A stretch of DNA of 64,000 bases from Casuarina equisetifolia (lineage: Eukaryota; Streptophyta; Magnoliopsida; Fagales; Casuarinaceae): positions 4,288,001-4,352,000 of the forward strand of contig CM052356.1 of the NCBI GenBank assembly GCA_028551475.1, given 5' to 3'. Each line of letters starts with the position of its first letter. Position 1 is the stretch's first letter. The notes beneath the pieces were generated by a model. That model was not told the origin of the DNA. It made no database searches and saw only the letters and a program-made list of their open reading frames with translations. Below, piece after piece: positions 1-12,433 of the stretch. Made by a program: the position numbers and the translations under genes.

Positions 1-784
1 TTAGAATTAATAAATAACTTTGTCAATATTTTTTCTTTTTTATCCTTGGTGAATCATCTGAAGTTGGTAGGAAATGAAATAAATAGATGGATTTAAATAT
101 AGATTTGTACTCAAATTAAGAATCAAAGATGAACTAACTTTAGAATAATGAGTTAATCTTGGGATGAGATTACCCGTCACATCCCATGTCATTTAATAAT
201 TAAATATTCCCTCCATTTCATGGATTGAGTTTTAAGAACAAGAGGGTTACTTTAAGTTCTTTTTAAAATTAAAAAGAAAAAAGAACCAAAATAAATAAAG
301 AGGTACTCATTAACTTATGCATGTATCAGATTATTTGGATAACATTGGACTCTGAGTTAAATGCTGACTTGCTCGCTAACCATTTCAGCGTACAGTACAA
401 TGCATTTGTCGGTATCATGGAAAAACAATATGACTCGAAGAAGTGAATGAAATTGAAATTTAGGTAGTAATTAATGTCATTATCGGGCAACACACTTTAT
501 GCTTATTGCAATTACGTTAGTTAGTTAAAATAACAAAGAAACGTAAAAGGATCAATACTCCAAATATCCTAAGTTCATCATAATATTTCCATAATTTGAC
601 TATTATAATGAGGGATTGTGTGAAAATTATTTGACATAGTTAAAATATGAGTTTTTAGAGTAGTTTAAATTAAAAAAAAAGGTTTTATCAATTCTAGAAT
701 CAATTTTAAATTGAATAATGAGTATTTTAATATCTTAATAATAACTTTAACCAAAAAATATGATAAGGTACCTTCAACTAAAGC
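1..784. repeat. Start of tandem unit 1, non-coding spacer
   Basis: AT-rich sequence with no credible gene. It aligns by eye with 22131-22790 and, less closely, with 32275-32900, so it is the left part of a module present three times in the window. Over the first ~220 bases units 1 and 2 differ at roughly 8% of sites; unit 3 is clearly more distant. At about 570 unit 1 jumps to sequence matching 26310 of unit 2, so about 3.5 kb present in unit 2 is absent here. Confidence 0.75.
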
Positions 785-1290
785 TTGAGGCTAAAACTTA
801 CCTTGTGCAATCACATGGAAGACTATACGTTCTTCTATAGAGGCAGGGATAGCGAATGGATCAAACAATTTTCTAAGAAAGTAAATGTAGTGGCAGAAGA
901 TCCCATCATCAAGGAAGCACTCATTTCCATAGAAATGTTCCCCATTGAAAAAGATCACAAATGGTGGTGTTGTCGTAGACTTATGAGTACTCAGCAGAAG
1001 CATAAGGAAGTTCAAAAGATATTACGTTCTTTCAAGAAGGAGAGAAGATGGGCTGTGTTGATTAAATGGTCAAGAATTGTTGGTGATGATGGTCTAACAG
1101 TTCTGAAGGTCTTCAAGACGTTCGATGACTGGAAGAAAGATGTACTTGAGAAACGGTTTGAGATTTGCTTCGAAGGATACCATGCCAAACTTCGCCCAAT
1201 TGATCGCAATCCATCGACATCCCAGATACAATGAGGATCCCAAGACGATAAGTTGCTGCCACATTAAAGGTGCTATTGACGAAGCATGTT
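785..1290 (+). pseudogene. SIEVE ELEMENT OCCLUSION (SEO) C-terminal exon fragment, unit 1
   Basis: The translation carries the C-terminal SEO pattern: a FFYRGRDSEWIKQF stretch, then DPIIKEALISIEMF, then a WAVL...VLKVFKTFDDWK segment and EICFEGYHAKL. It ends near a cysteine pair (SCCHIKG in another frame, about 1245-1268) that resembles the terminal Cys cluster of the family. SEO proteins form the phloem P-protein filaments that plug sieve tubes. Only this last exon is present: the N-terminal and central domains are missing, as is the upstream exon kept in unit 2. A stop precedes the Cys motif, so I call it a pseudogene, although about 149 codons remain open. The assignment rests on recalled family motifs. 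Confidence 0.65.
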
Positions 1291-3256
1291 TGTTACCAGT
1301 ATTAGTAAGTTTGATAGGACAGTTCTTTAATGTTTGATAAGACAGTTCTTTAATAAAAGTTTGTCGGGGTATGTTGGTAATTTGGGGCCAATGTCATGGA
1401 TGGTATTTATACGGTCTTTCATGTACGTCACAATTAAAGTAAGTCCTTTGCTACAGCAGTCATATTATTTACCCTTCACTTAATTATTTTATAAAAAATA
1501 AACTTAAAAATTTTTAGCTTACCAAAATAACAATTAGATGATGAAGTTTACTATTAAATCAATTGAGATAAATACAAAATTATGAATTTTGTCGAGGAAC
1601 AACTATTCAGAAAATCTTCCTCATATCTAATTTTGTTCATCATTTTTAAATTATTTACACGTCAACTAGCTTTTAATAAATGACCTTGGTGCCTTGTTAC
1701 AAAAGATAAATAATGGGAAACTACCAAATGCTAATTGCTCATATCATGATTTGCTTCATAAACTAAATCCACTAAGTCGTATTTTTTGTTAGGTGACTTT
1801 ATTAAGTTTAATCTTGTATTAAACTTGAGATTCAATGAAAATGAAGGCACCTAATCAGGTTAATGGATGTTTATAAACTAAATTGCTGCTTTGTTCTTCT
1901 TTTCAACCTTATCTGAACGGTGTAAAAGAAGATACATGGTCTTAAAGTCTATTAAATAAGGGATTAAGTGGTTTGTAGAATGCAGATTACAACTTATTAC
2001 AACTTATTACAACTTAAAGCATCGCATGAGGAAACATACTTGTCAATCATAGTTGCCAATAAAATAGAGCACATTGCAAATGGTCCGTTGGCAATGTCTT
2101 CTATGGTTTATTTTGTAGTAGTGTTATTATGGGAGTCGATGCTGTACTTTGCAAGAAGAAGAATTGGAGTGCAAATATTCAATTGAAAATGAAACAAATT
2201 CAAAGAGAAGTGAATGCATCACTAAAATTTTATAAGTGCATTCAATGCTTGGAATACATACATACCTATACATATAATTAGTATTTAATTTAAAACTAAA
2301 AGGCTCAAGACCACTTATTTTTAATTGAGTTAAGTGTTTGTTGACATCTAATCAATTGATGACTTTTAGTTATTATTTATTTTATTCAATATTTATATTT
2401 ATGAGTAGATTAGCCTATCTCTTCTACGTTTGTTGATTTTTAGAAATAGAACTTTAGAAATAGAGCTGTCTTTTAGTGCTGTGACACATTTAGCGTGTTT
2501 AGTTGTCCAAACTGAAGAATCCTTCTTTACAGGCTCGGCCAATGGTACAATGCACTCCATCACCTAGCTTACAATTGTTCTTGAACGGTTATTGAGGTTT
2601 CCCATAATAAATGCTTGCATTTGTTACTTAATTAGATGGTTCCTTCCATCTCTCTCTCTCTCTCACTCTAAGACCTTCCCTTTTAAACTTCTCAATCCCA
2701 TTTATTTCTCCGACATTTCTATTTCAACACTAATCGGATCCCTTTATAACCCTCTTTTCTTCTTCATGTCTATACACAAAGATTACGAAACCTAATTTGA
2801 GTAATTATATTAGCGTTTGGTTGTGGTTCAGAACATTTTTTCTTTTTTCTTTTTGCTGCATTTGTTTAAGAGTTGGGAACCTTGGGGTGTAGTTTATTAC
2901 TTGAAGAGTCACCCTTGTGAAAAGGTCATGGGTAGCATTTTATGGTCCAAAATTCAATATTCCCAAAACGAAAATATAAAAACCCTAAAAAGTGTAAAGT
3001 ATTTGTCAAAGTTGAACACATTTTTAAAAGCTTTATAAATTATTTTATAGGAATGGTTTGAAGATATAAAAGTTCACTTATTATTTTTTAAACCTAATAC
3101 TAATTGGAATCCCTTTATAAACCTATTTTCTTCTTTTAGAAAAAAGTCTATTCTAATGTCTAGACAAATGAATGAATGTTCTTTTTTTTTCTTCTCAAAG
3201 GAAGTAGGTAAGCTTTTTTTTATTTGAATACACTAATCCTATAAAATTACCAAATA
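1291..3256. repeat. Unit 1 spacer, paralogous to about 27000-28900
   Basis: No gene seen. The sequence is a close paralogue of the stretch after the SEO fragment in unit 2, for example the poorly coding segment around 1970-2190, which matches 27590-27860. A CT-rich microsatellite lies near 2650-2668. Small open frames here are short and not conserved between the copies. Confidence 0.6.
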
Positions 3257-3752
3257 TTTTTTTTTATGAATATGTGAATTTATTCATCAGAGAATAAAGA
3301 AATACATAAGCTTAGGGGCATACCCCAATATTACAATTCATCTAGGAGAAGATAGAATTTAGAATTCTCCAACTATGACTCAATAAAACATTAGCTTGAG
3401 AGAATTTAATGTTTGTAAATAAGGAAGCTCTTCCATGGACTATTCTCCTGATTTTAGCTAGTAACATTAGAATATCAATAGACTTATTCTGAAAACGTTT
3501 ACGATTTTGTTTTTACGATATACAATAAAGACAAGTTAAGAAAGAAAGCTTGAGAAGCTTTGCGACTAAATCCTTTCTCTTAGTTGCTTTAATCATTCAT
3601 TGCAATTCAGATTCCCAATCGTAGATGACCTTACGAATGTCTTGTTGAGCTAGAATAGTTCTCCAAACCTGGTTAGTCCAAGTGCACTGAAAGAACAAGT
3701 GAGATATATTTTCATATTGAGAGCCACAGTATGAAAATAGATGATTTAACAG
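3257..3752 (-). mobile_element. 5'-truncated LINE (L1-type) fragment
   Basis: About 480 bases are present here but absent from the matching point of unit 2 (near 28915), so this is an insertion after duplication or a precise loss from unit 2. The left edge begins with a T run, which on the minus strand is a poly(A) tail. The minus-strand translation at about 3600-3750 reads YCGSQYENISHLFFQCTWTN followed by QVW, the zinc-binding zf-RVT motif found at the C-terminus of plant LINE ORF2. Only this 3' end is present, as expected from truncated reverse transcription. A clear target-site duplication was not identified. Confidence 0.7.
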
Positions 3753-4770
3753 ATAATAATACTTTTTAAATGTGAACCCCTTTGAAAATATTTTAATTTT
3801 GTATATCATCAAAATATTTTGCATTCATACATAAGATCAACTTTTAAAATTGTCATCCAAACTAGTCACTTTTTTCATCTAAATATAATGTCTGTTCTAG
3901 AAGATTAACAACAACATGTTGAGAAATATTACTATTGCGGCCATTACAATTGAAAATGAGACATCTAAAAGCATAGTTTGTCGAGTTGCCTTCGTGCTCT
4001 CACGTTTACGTCTTATTTCCCTAATACACTGCTAAGGATTGGTGATGGGAGTGCATCCCATCCCAGTCATTAATTATTGAAGTTATTTCTATCGAGCAAA
4101 GTGCATGGTATGGGACTAATGAGTTGAACCAGTAAAAATTAGTCATTTCGCTTTTGAACATAAAAGACAACATTCTAATGATGATTTAAACTATTTTTTT
4201 GACACATTAGCAAAATTTGCTCTGTTAAAATATATAAAGACAATACAAAAATTAGATCAAACTTCCTTTGATTGAATCCCAAGATCTCATGTATAGCAAG
4301 CTTTACAAATAAAATTGAAAATTCAAAGACGTCCCTTCACGCGGAAGCCACTTCATCTCAGAACATGCTCGTTCGTATTTATCTAAGTTGCAGTTCCTTA
4401 AATCTCCTGACAATACAAGAGTCTTCAATATTAAAGATAATTGACAGGCGATTCCCAATTTCAAGGGACACTGCATGCCCTACAGTTTCACGGTGGCGGT
4501 GCTGAACGTGAAATGATTACACAAAGAAAACATGAGACATCGACGGCTGCACGGTACCCCAAATGACATGCATAACTCGACGGCTGGCTTGCTCTTCGGG
4601 GCATAACGGGCATAGCAGTCTAAGCTCTGCGGCGGTTAATGCTTAAAAACATCTTCCTTCGGTTCTTTCTCAGGGAAACACGGACACCAGTGCTTCTATC
4701 TCTTTTCCTGAACAAGTTCTAACCTTTCAAGACTCTCGCTTTCCTTCCTTTCTTTCTCAAAAAATCTCAC
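3753..4770. repeat. Unit 1 spacer and 5' flank of GeBP-like fragment
   Basis: No gene seen. It matches 28940-30065 of unit 2, including the GC-richer stretch at 4540-4640 just ahead of the GeBP-like start. Unit 2 has about 117 extra bases (29513-29629) in the corresponding position near 4340. The flank keeps a candidate 5' leader (about 4660-4770) that also appears, inverted, beyond the right arm. Confidence 0.55.
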
Positions 4771-5137
4771 AATGTAATGGCTCTTAAGCATCTGTCTGAT
4801 CCTTCAACTGCTTTTGTTTCTGAAGAAGAAATAGAAGAAACTTCATTTTTTGAGGAGTGTTTGAAGAAGAAAAAGTCTCTGTTTTACCGACGAAACTCAT
4901 TCCAAATACAAAACTCACGTTGAAAAAGCCAAATATTAAGCCTTGTTCTTCGTCGTCGGAATCTGGGTCAGATTCCGATGATGACTCAGGCTCTACTCTA
5001 AGCAAGGCCTCAGAGCCTAGGGAAGATCCGAAGTCGAAGGCCACCATAAAGCCCAGATCCAAACCTGCCTTTCGGCCGCGAGATCAGCAGTTGTAGGGGC
5101 TAAGCGGAAGGCCTGAGAGGTCGACGGCAAGGCCTCC
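4771..5137 (+). pseudogene. GeBP-like gene start, left arm of inverted repeat, unit 1
   Basis: From an ATG at 4771 the frame begins MALKHLSDPSTAFVSEEEIE. After a frameshift it continues as an acidic serine-rich stretch, SSSESGSDSDDDSGSTLSK, and a basic region near 5030-5137. This order (MAPK-like start, acidic EEE run, SESGSDSD, then a TKRKA-type basic segment) resembles the N-terminus of plant GeBP/STOREKEEPER-related DNA-binding proteins. The DNA-binding domain is absent. Frameshifts make it non-functional. It faces a second, inverted copy of the same gene start at 12183-12433; the two were neighbours before the copia insertion at 5138. Confidence 0.55.
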
Positions 5138-5393
5138 TGACAGAAAGTAAGGGTGAAGCAATGGTAAAGAAAGGTAACTTGGGAAAAATTATCAATGATT
5201 GCTTGAAGAAGAACGTTACATCATAGGTCCTATTTATAGTACAAGTAATAGATAAGGAAACACAATAGACAAGGAAAATATAATTACAAAGAAGGAAAGA
5301 ATACATATTTTCCTATACAAGGATACCTCTACCATAAGTGGGATAATTCAACATGGAACAGGGTAGATACTAGGTTAAACATATTTTCCAACA
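5138..5393 (-). repeat. 3' LTR of the Ty1-copia element
   Basis: 256 bp with TG...CA ends, about 96% identical by hand count to 11922-12177. On the element strand it starts TGTTGGAA, common in plant copia LTRs, and is preceded by an AACTTGAGCAGGAC stretch that serves as polypurine tract. Confidence 0.95.
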
Positions 5394-6527
5394 GTCCTGC
5401 TCAAGTTGGCGGCTGGTATATGTCAAGGGTGCCAAGCTTGCTCAATAAATACGTGTGTTGTCTGCAACATAAAGGTTTAGTAAATATGTCAACAGGTTGC
5501 TCAGTAGTCTTGATTCCTTTTGTCAAAATAATGCCTCCTTGAATCTTATCCCTCGTAAAATGACAGTCGATTTTGATATGTTTTGTTCTTTCATGGATGA
5601 TTGGATTTGCTGCAAGTTTTAAAGCTGCATCATCATCACAGATCAAGGTTGTAGGCCCCTTAACCCAAATACCGAGATCTCGAAGGAGACCTCGCATCCA
5701 AACGATCTCGCAAACTGTCTTTGTCATAGCACGATATTCTGATTCTGCAGAAGACAAGGATACAGTCGATTATTTATTTGTCTTCCATGATAATAAAGAA
5801 TTGCCCAACTTGACACAGAAACCAGTTATCGATCTTCGGCTCATAGGACACGTGGCATAGTCAGTGTCACAGTAAGCCGTCATCTGCATATCACAGTTTC
5901 GAGACAATAAGATTCCCAGACCTGGACGTCCTTTAAGATATTTCACTACCTTCAAGGCAGCGTCCATGTGTGATCGCTTTGGGTCATGTATGAACTGGCT
6001 GAGTATTTGTACCGCATAACAAATGTCAGGTCTAGTCATAATGAGGTAAATGAGTTTACCAACTAATCGTTGATAAACGGAAGGATCATTGAGTATGGGG
6101 TCTTTCTCTAAAGGAGATACAGCCACATCATAATCTGTTGTTGTCAATTTGACATTCTGTTCAATTGGAATAATGGTAGGTTTACATCTTGATAAACCAG
6201 CATCAGAAATAATTTTAAGGACAAATTTCCATTGGCTAAGATAGATCCCTTTATTGGAACGAGCAATTTCGATCCCTAAAAAATACTTAGGTGGTCCCAA
6301 GTCTTTGATGCGAAATGTGGAATGAAGATATTGCTTGAAGTCGGTGATGGCATGAGTATCATTTCCCATAATAAGAATATCATCAACATAAATGAGCAGA
6401 TAAATGATAGAAGAACCGTGGCGCCATATAAAGAGAGCATAGTCATACTGGGATTGCCTAAAACGAGCAGTAGTAAGGGCCATGGTGAACTTAGCATACC
6501 ATTGACGAGATGTTTGTTTAAGGCCAT

Positions 6528-7828
6528 TGCTCGGTGAATTTTAAATGCAAGTGAACATGTTGAACAAGTAATATAATGATAAAAAAAAGTATCGTCCCAC
6601 AGAGATTGGTGATTACTATGCCAACTAATTACTAACGGTGAACAACTCTTAGAATTTATCTAACAAATTTAAATTGATAGAGAATAAACTAATCAACTAA
6701 ATTTAATAAAACTAAATACACAAAATATGTTAGAGTGTCTGATTTCACCATAACTATGAGGTACTAATGTAGATTATGTATGCTTGCAAGAGGGATAATA
6801 TCTATGTGATGGCGAAACTTCCTAATTTATTTACTATCCTATGTATAGGTATAGCAAACCTACTTAGTTCATTAATTCACTATATTTCTATATGTGAATT
6901 GAAACAAACCAAATGCATTAGGATCTATGAACATTCTTAGTTTACAATAAATCTTTCGATTATCTTATCACCAAAAGCCACACAAACAACATGGTATATG
7001 TCTATCCACATTTAATTTATGGTTATATATTATAAGAAGCAATTGCATATTATTACCTCTCAGTCTCAAACATGTACATCAAATCATTCAAGAGATGACC
7101 AATCACTTAAAAGCATTAAACATAATAATATATAACTCACATAAATAAAATATCTTACAAAACATAATAATCATAAGATTCATACCATCATAATTAGGTT
7201 ACATCGTAGCTCTAACAAAAATAAACTAAAGCATAAAGAAATAATGAGGAAGAATGATAATAAGAAATAAAGAAGACATCTTGAATCTAAGAACAAGAAG
7301 TCTGTCACCTTTTTTGTCTTTTCTTCAAGAAAACCTTGAATTCTTGGCCTTTTTCTTAAGTTGTGCTCAATTTCTTCCTCCCCCCTTTTCTTTTGCCTTT
7401 TCTCTTCTCTTAAATAGGGTTTAGGTTTAGACCTACTCTTATCCTAGTAGAATTGGGTTTTAGAGATCTAAAACAATTGGATTTTAGAGATCTAAAACAA
7501 TTGGGTTTTGAACTCTTAATTTAATTAGGTTTTGAACTCCTAATATGATTAGGTTTTCTAATTATTTAGAAAACTCAATAACAATAAAATCTAATAACAA
7601 TCATTCAAAGCCTAAATCCATCTTGACTCTCTTGATCTTGATATTACGATTTTGCCACACAATAAGCATCAGGTTCTCCATGTTCATCCCTTTTCTCCTT
7701 GTCTCTTTGTGCTACATAAACAAGATAAATTTAGGTAAATAAAGAGGAGTTCAAATGTTTTCTCATAATTATTAAAGTTATTTATTACCTAAAATAGGTA
7801 AAATAACTCTATAAAAATAGAGTTATCA
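6528..7828. mobile_element. Solo LTR nested in the copia RT region
   Basis: The copia RT translation is interrupted by 1301 bp of unrelated AT-rich sequence that starts TGCTCGG and ends GTTATCA, so it has the TG...CA ends of an LTR. The 5-bp flank GCCAT is repeated at 6523-6527 and 7829-7833, a proper LTR-element target duplication. There is no internal domain or second LTR, so unequal recombination probably left a solo LTR. The family is not identified; its length would suit a Ty3-gypsy LTR. It must be younger than the copia insertion that hosts it. Orientation is uncertain. Confidence 0.8.
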
Positions 7829-10800
7829 GCCATAAAGGGATTTACAGAGACGACATACCTTAGAGTCCCCTTGTCTGCGTAAACTCGGAGGAAGATCCAT
7901 GTAGATTTCTTCATTAAGATCGCCATGAAGGAAGGCGTTGTGAACATCCATTTGATGAAGAGAGCAAGCCTGAGAAGCGGCAATGGCAAGAAAGGAGTGA
8001 ACAGTGACTTCCTTAGTAACAGGAGAAAAGGTCTCTTGATAATCAAAACCTTCCTTTTGGGTAAAACCTTTGGCCAGGAGCCAGGCCTTGTAACACTCAA
8101 CAGAGCCATCAGCCTTATACTTGATCTTGTAAACTCACTTACAGCCAATAGGTTTCCGGTGAGAGGGCCAAGGAACAAGATCCCAAGTATGGTTGTCAGT
8201 GAGGGCTTGAAGCTCAGCCTCCATGGCCTCTTGCCAACGTGGATCGTGAGAAGCCGCATGATAAGAATCCGGTTCCTGTTCCTCAGAGATGCGACTAATG
8301 CAACATAAATGCTCGGGAGAAAGCCGAGCGAAGCTCACATAAGAGGAGACAGGATAGTGAGTACCTGAGGAGTGGAGAGACGAACAAATATAGTCCTTGG
8401 TCCATGTAGGGGGCTGAGTGCTACGACCTGAATGACGAGGTGCCGGAGGAGGCAAGACAAGCAATGGAGAAGGGACCAAAGCAAGACTATCATCAGGACC
8501 AAGATCAGAAGGGAGAGGCAACATCCAAGAGAAGAGCCGAAGGAGCAGGTGAAGATTCATCATGATGATCAGGGGGTTGCTCAATCAAAGGCTCAGTAGG
8601 AGGTGGAGCTGGAGTAGTAACAGGAACAGTAGCTAAAGCAGTAGGAGTAGGGGGCTCAAGCAGCATAAAAGAAAGAGGATTAGAAGAATCCTTATCCGGT
8701 AAGAAGGGCTGAGCTATGGTGGAGAGAGCCGATGGAGAAGAGGGAACGAGTCGATCTTGAAAAGGAAAAATATCCTCTTGAAAAATCACATCATGACTTA
8801 TGAAGAAACGGCTAGTGGTGGGGTCATAGACCCGATAACCCTTCTGTAAAGGAGGGTAGCCCATGAAAACACAACAGAGAGCACGGGGAGCCAACTTATC
8901 CCGAGGGCCCACAGTTGTGACATAGCAGAGGCAACCAAAAACTCGAAGATGGTGAAGATCCGGTGGCTTTCCAAAAAGGAGCTCAAAAGGTGTTTGTCCA
9001 TCAAGAACTCGGCTTGGCATCCGGGTGATTAGATAGGTAGCAGTGACCACACAATCACCCCAGAAGGATTCAGGAATGGAGGCTTGATGCTTGAGGGCTC
9101 GAGCGACCTCAAGAAGATGACGATGCTTACGTTCCACAACCCCATTCTGTTGAGGAGTGTAAGTACAGGAACTCTTGTGGAGAATGCCATTGGTAGAGAA
9201 AAAGAGGGAACAATCATGATTAAAGAAATCACGAGCATTGTCGAAGCGAAAACGTTGGATGGTGCAATGAAATTGGGTGCGAACCATGGCAAGAAAATGT
9301 TTGAGATGGGAAAGCACTTGAGATTTGGTGTGCATGAGAAAAACCCAAGTGCCGCTAGAGTAATCATCGACAAGAGTGAGAAAGTAGTGAGAACCATCAT
9401 GATGAGGCGTGTGATAGGGTCCCCAGATGTCGATGTGGATGAGTGAAAAGGGAGCAGTGGCACGAGAGGTGCTAGAAGGAAAGGAAGGACGAGTTTGCTT
9501 AGCCAAAGGGCAGATGGGACAAGTGGGATGAGGAAAAGATGCACTGTGACCCAGCCGTTGGTGGGACCAAAAAACATTATTATTATTAATTTGAGCATTA
9601 CAAAAAATCCCATTCGGGGAAGGATTACAAGATGAGAAATTAAAAGTAGATGGAAAGGGAGCCCAAAAATAAAGCCCATGATGCACATTACCCAAGCCCA
9701 TCAGTTTGCCAGTCAAACGGGCCTGAAAAAGACAAACGGAAGGGTCCAAAATGGCACGACAATCATTATCAAGACAAACTTTGGAGACAGAAATAAGATT
9801 GAATTGAAAAGCGGGAACAAATAAAATATTTTTGAGAGTAATATGAGAATTAAGGGTAATGTGACCAATTTTTGAAATAGAGGTGACATGACCATTGGGA
9901 AGACGAACAGACATAGGTGGACAGGATGTGGGGGTAATGTGTGAAAAAAAAATTTCATCACAGATAATGTGGTCGCTGGCCCCTGAATCAATAATCCAAG
10001 CAAAATTAGTAATGGAATTGAGGTAAAAGGAAGTACCTGCAAAACTGGCTACTTTGTCAGTGGGACCAAGTTGATGAATGGCCTACACGATCTGTTGGAG
10101 TTGTTGCTCATTTATGGGAGGAGGAAGCGTATCATTAGCCTTCACAAAAACTTGGTTGGAAGTAAAAAATTTATTTTTATTTTCAGGATCAGTGGGACGC
10201 TCGTGGAGTTTCCAACAAGTTTCTCGGGTGTGATAGGGGCAACTGCAATGATCACAAAAAAAACCTTTTTGATTGGGCTGACGGGATGGGCCCTTGTTGG
10301 GCTGTGAGCGCGAACTGGGCTGGGCAGGTGTGCTGAAAGGAGCATGCAGCCCATTCAAATGAGGCAGGCTGGGGCTAAGCGCGGGCGTGCTAGTGGCCTG
10401 ATAAGAAGCGAGCGGCCCGGGTGTAGGAAGAAGCCCAGGAAAGCCATAGGATCGAGGGCTCTCATACGAGCCGTCGGATGCAAGAGGGCACGTCAAGGGG
10501 TCAGAGGAGTGAGGCGCATTCGGGGAGAGGGAGCTCGCATGAAGCGTAAGAGCTCTCTGCGCTAAAGTAGCCCTAACTGCCAACAAAATGCTCTCGCCAA
10601 CCCGCACGTATTCTAAGGACACAAGGCACTGATTTTCATCTTGCACAGCTAGATCATACAAGCGGCTGAGGGAAGGAGGCAGATCCATGGCCAGCATCTA
10701 TGAACGGAAGGGAAGAAAGCCTTCGTTCAAAATCAGCAAGAATTGGGTATAGCGGGTGCGGTCCTTAATCGCATGGTATTGACAAAGGGTTGTGTCGGGC

Positions 10801-11907
10801 CCTTCGAGTTGTTCTTCGGCCAAATCAAGTTCATTCCAGAGAGTAGAAAGCCGATTGAAGCAAACGGCGACCGCAAGATTCCCTTGTTTGAGGTCGTTAA
10901 GGCCTTGATGAAGGGAGAAAAGGCAAGCGCGATCCAGTTTACCGAACATCTCGGCGATGTTGACCCAAAAGGAGCGAGCGTCTTCGGTCGGGGTGAAGGC
11001 GGTGGCCACCTCCGGCTTGATGCATACTGATCTAGGAACGGACTAATTGATTGCATTTGCGCCATTGGCGAGTGAGGCGAGCATCCATCGGAGTCAGGAC
11101 AGAGCCATCGATGAAGCCATCTTTGTCTTTGGTGAGCAAGGCACGGTGCATCTCACGAGCCCAGATGGTGTAATCGTCGACCCCGGTGAGGGAGAGGGCA
11201 ATGAGACGAAGTTCGGGGCTGTCGGAAGCCTCGGTGTATAGCGGATCGCCAAGTTCGAGCCGGCCGAGTGGCGTTGCGAACGTGAGAGGACCCGAGTGGA
11301 GGACCGGGTAGGGATTGCAACCCGGACCCGAAGAAACCGGGTTGGGTGCCTGACTCGTGACGCTAGACGAACCCGACGAAGGGGTCGAGTAGGGATTCAG
11401 ACCCGAACCCGAGTAAACCGGGTTGGGGTTCTGTCCCACGAGATACCAACCCAAAACAGGAGTTGGGTTGGGTCTAAAAACAGCCGGAGCATGGCCCAAG
11501 GAAGTAGGGCCTACAAAATCTGAATGGGCTGAAACAGGGGTGGGTTGGCCCGAAACGACGGTGTTGGAGACAGGGGCGCCCAAAAAAGGTGTTGGGCCAA
11601 GAACCCAAAAAACGGGCTGGGCCGAGGAAGACCCAGTAAGCAAAGGATCCAAACCTGTCGGTGCTGAGGGGAAAGAACCCACGGTGACTGGTGGCAAAAC
11701 AACAGTAGTGGCAGGGAGGGAGGAAACCTCATTGTCAGAATCATCTTCAACAAAAGGGGTATCCAAGGCAGCATTCTTAGGAGAAGATATGTTGAAAAAA
11801 AATTGGCTGGAAAATAAAGGTGCTAGAAAGAAGGAAAAAAAAAGGCCAAGAAAAGGGGAAGGAGGAGAGTAAAGGAGAGTGGAAGCTTAAAACAAGAAAA
11901 CCGTAGT

Positions 11908-11921
11908 GGCTCTTGATACCA
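11908..11921 (-). other. Primer-binding site of the copia element
   Basis: On the minus strand TGGTATCAAGAGCC lies directly beside the 5' LTR. The first eight bases match the complement of the plant initiator tRNA-Met 3' end, the usual primer for copia elements. Confidence 0.85.
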
Positions 11922-12177
11922 TGACAAAAAGTAAGGGTGAAGCAATGGTAAAAAAAGGTAACTTGGGAAAAATTCTCTATGATTGCTTGAAGAAGAACGT
12001 TACATCATAGGTCCTATTTATAATACAAGTAATAGATAAGGAAACACAATAGACAAGGAAAATATAATTACAAAGAAGGAAAGAATACATATTTTCCTAT
12101 ACAAGGATACCTATGCCATAGGTGGGATAATTCAATATGGAACAGGGTAGATACTAGGTTAAACGTATCTTCCAACA
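11922..12177 (-). repeat. 5' LTR of the Ty1-copia element
   Basis: 256-bp partner of 5138-5393 with the same TG...CA ends. It is followed on the plus strand by the CCTCC target duplication and then by the sequence that continues the GeBP-like locus. Confidence 0.95.
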
Positions 12178-12182
12178 CCTCC

Positions 12183-12433
12183 TTCAAGCAGGCAAGGAGT
12201 ATCTGGAGTAGCGCCGGAGTCCTCATCGGAATCTGACCCAGATTCCGAAGACGATGAATGAGGTTAGTGTTTGGCATTTTTGAAGTGGGTTTCTCGTGGG
12301 TGTCTGGAGACCTTTTCTTCTGCATCTTCTTCTTCTTCTTCTTCATGGCAACCCTTCTTGCACGTAGTCTCTTCCATTTTTTCTTCAGATGAAGAAGCTG
12401 TTGGGGGATCAAATGGGTGTTTAGGAGCCATTA
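12183..12433 (-). pseudogene. GeBP-like gene start, right arm of inverted repeat, unit 1
   Basis: On the minus strand an ATG at 12433 opens MAPKHPFDPPTASSSEEKME, followed by a lysine/glutamate run and then a serine/aspartate-rich region in another frame (the SSSSESGSD equivalent, about 12225-12260). This is the same gene start as 4771-5137 in opposite orientation, and its leader (12434-12545) also mirrors the left leader. It lacks any DNA-binding domain. The glutamate run is expanded compared with the unit 2 copy. It is probably non-functional as protein. Confidence 0.55.

Larger units (their letters stand above)
5133..12182 (-). mobile_element. Ty1-copia LTR retrotransposon with target-site duplications (broken)
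   Basis: Element 5138-12177 on the minus strand, bounded by the 5-bp duplication CCTCC at 5133-5137 and 12178-12182. Two 256-bp LTRs with TG...CA ends flank it. Next to the 5' LTR is a primer-binding site for initiator tRNA-Met (TGGTATCAAGAGCC, about 11908-11921). Parts in element order: gag with an N-terminal gag domain (about 11770-11030), more gag (11010-10700) and a CCHC zinc knuckle (about 10230); protease/integrase region with the HQRLGH pre-integrase motif and DIWGP and QQNGVVERKHR integrase motifs (about 9900-8900); reverse transcriptase with YVDD (about 8200-7830 and 6530-5900, split by a 1.3-kb insertion); RNase H (about 5750-5400). Order integrase before RT makes it copia. The coding region is broken in several places (roughly five or more). 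About 11 of 256 LTR sites differ, suggesting about 2-3 million years. Confidence 0.95.

Noticed and set aside
7545-7742. 65-codon open frame inside the copia element
   Set aside because: Lies within the nested solo LTR and has no coding features.
8505-9914. Long minus-strand frame as a host gene
   Set aside because: It carries copia integrase motifs and lies between the two LTRs, so it is part of the element.
11423-11872. 149-codon plus-strand open frame
   Set aside because: It is antisense to the gag region and leader of the copia element.
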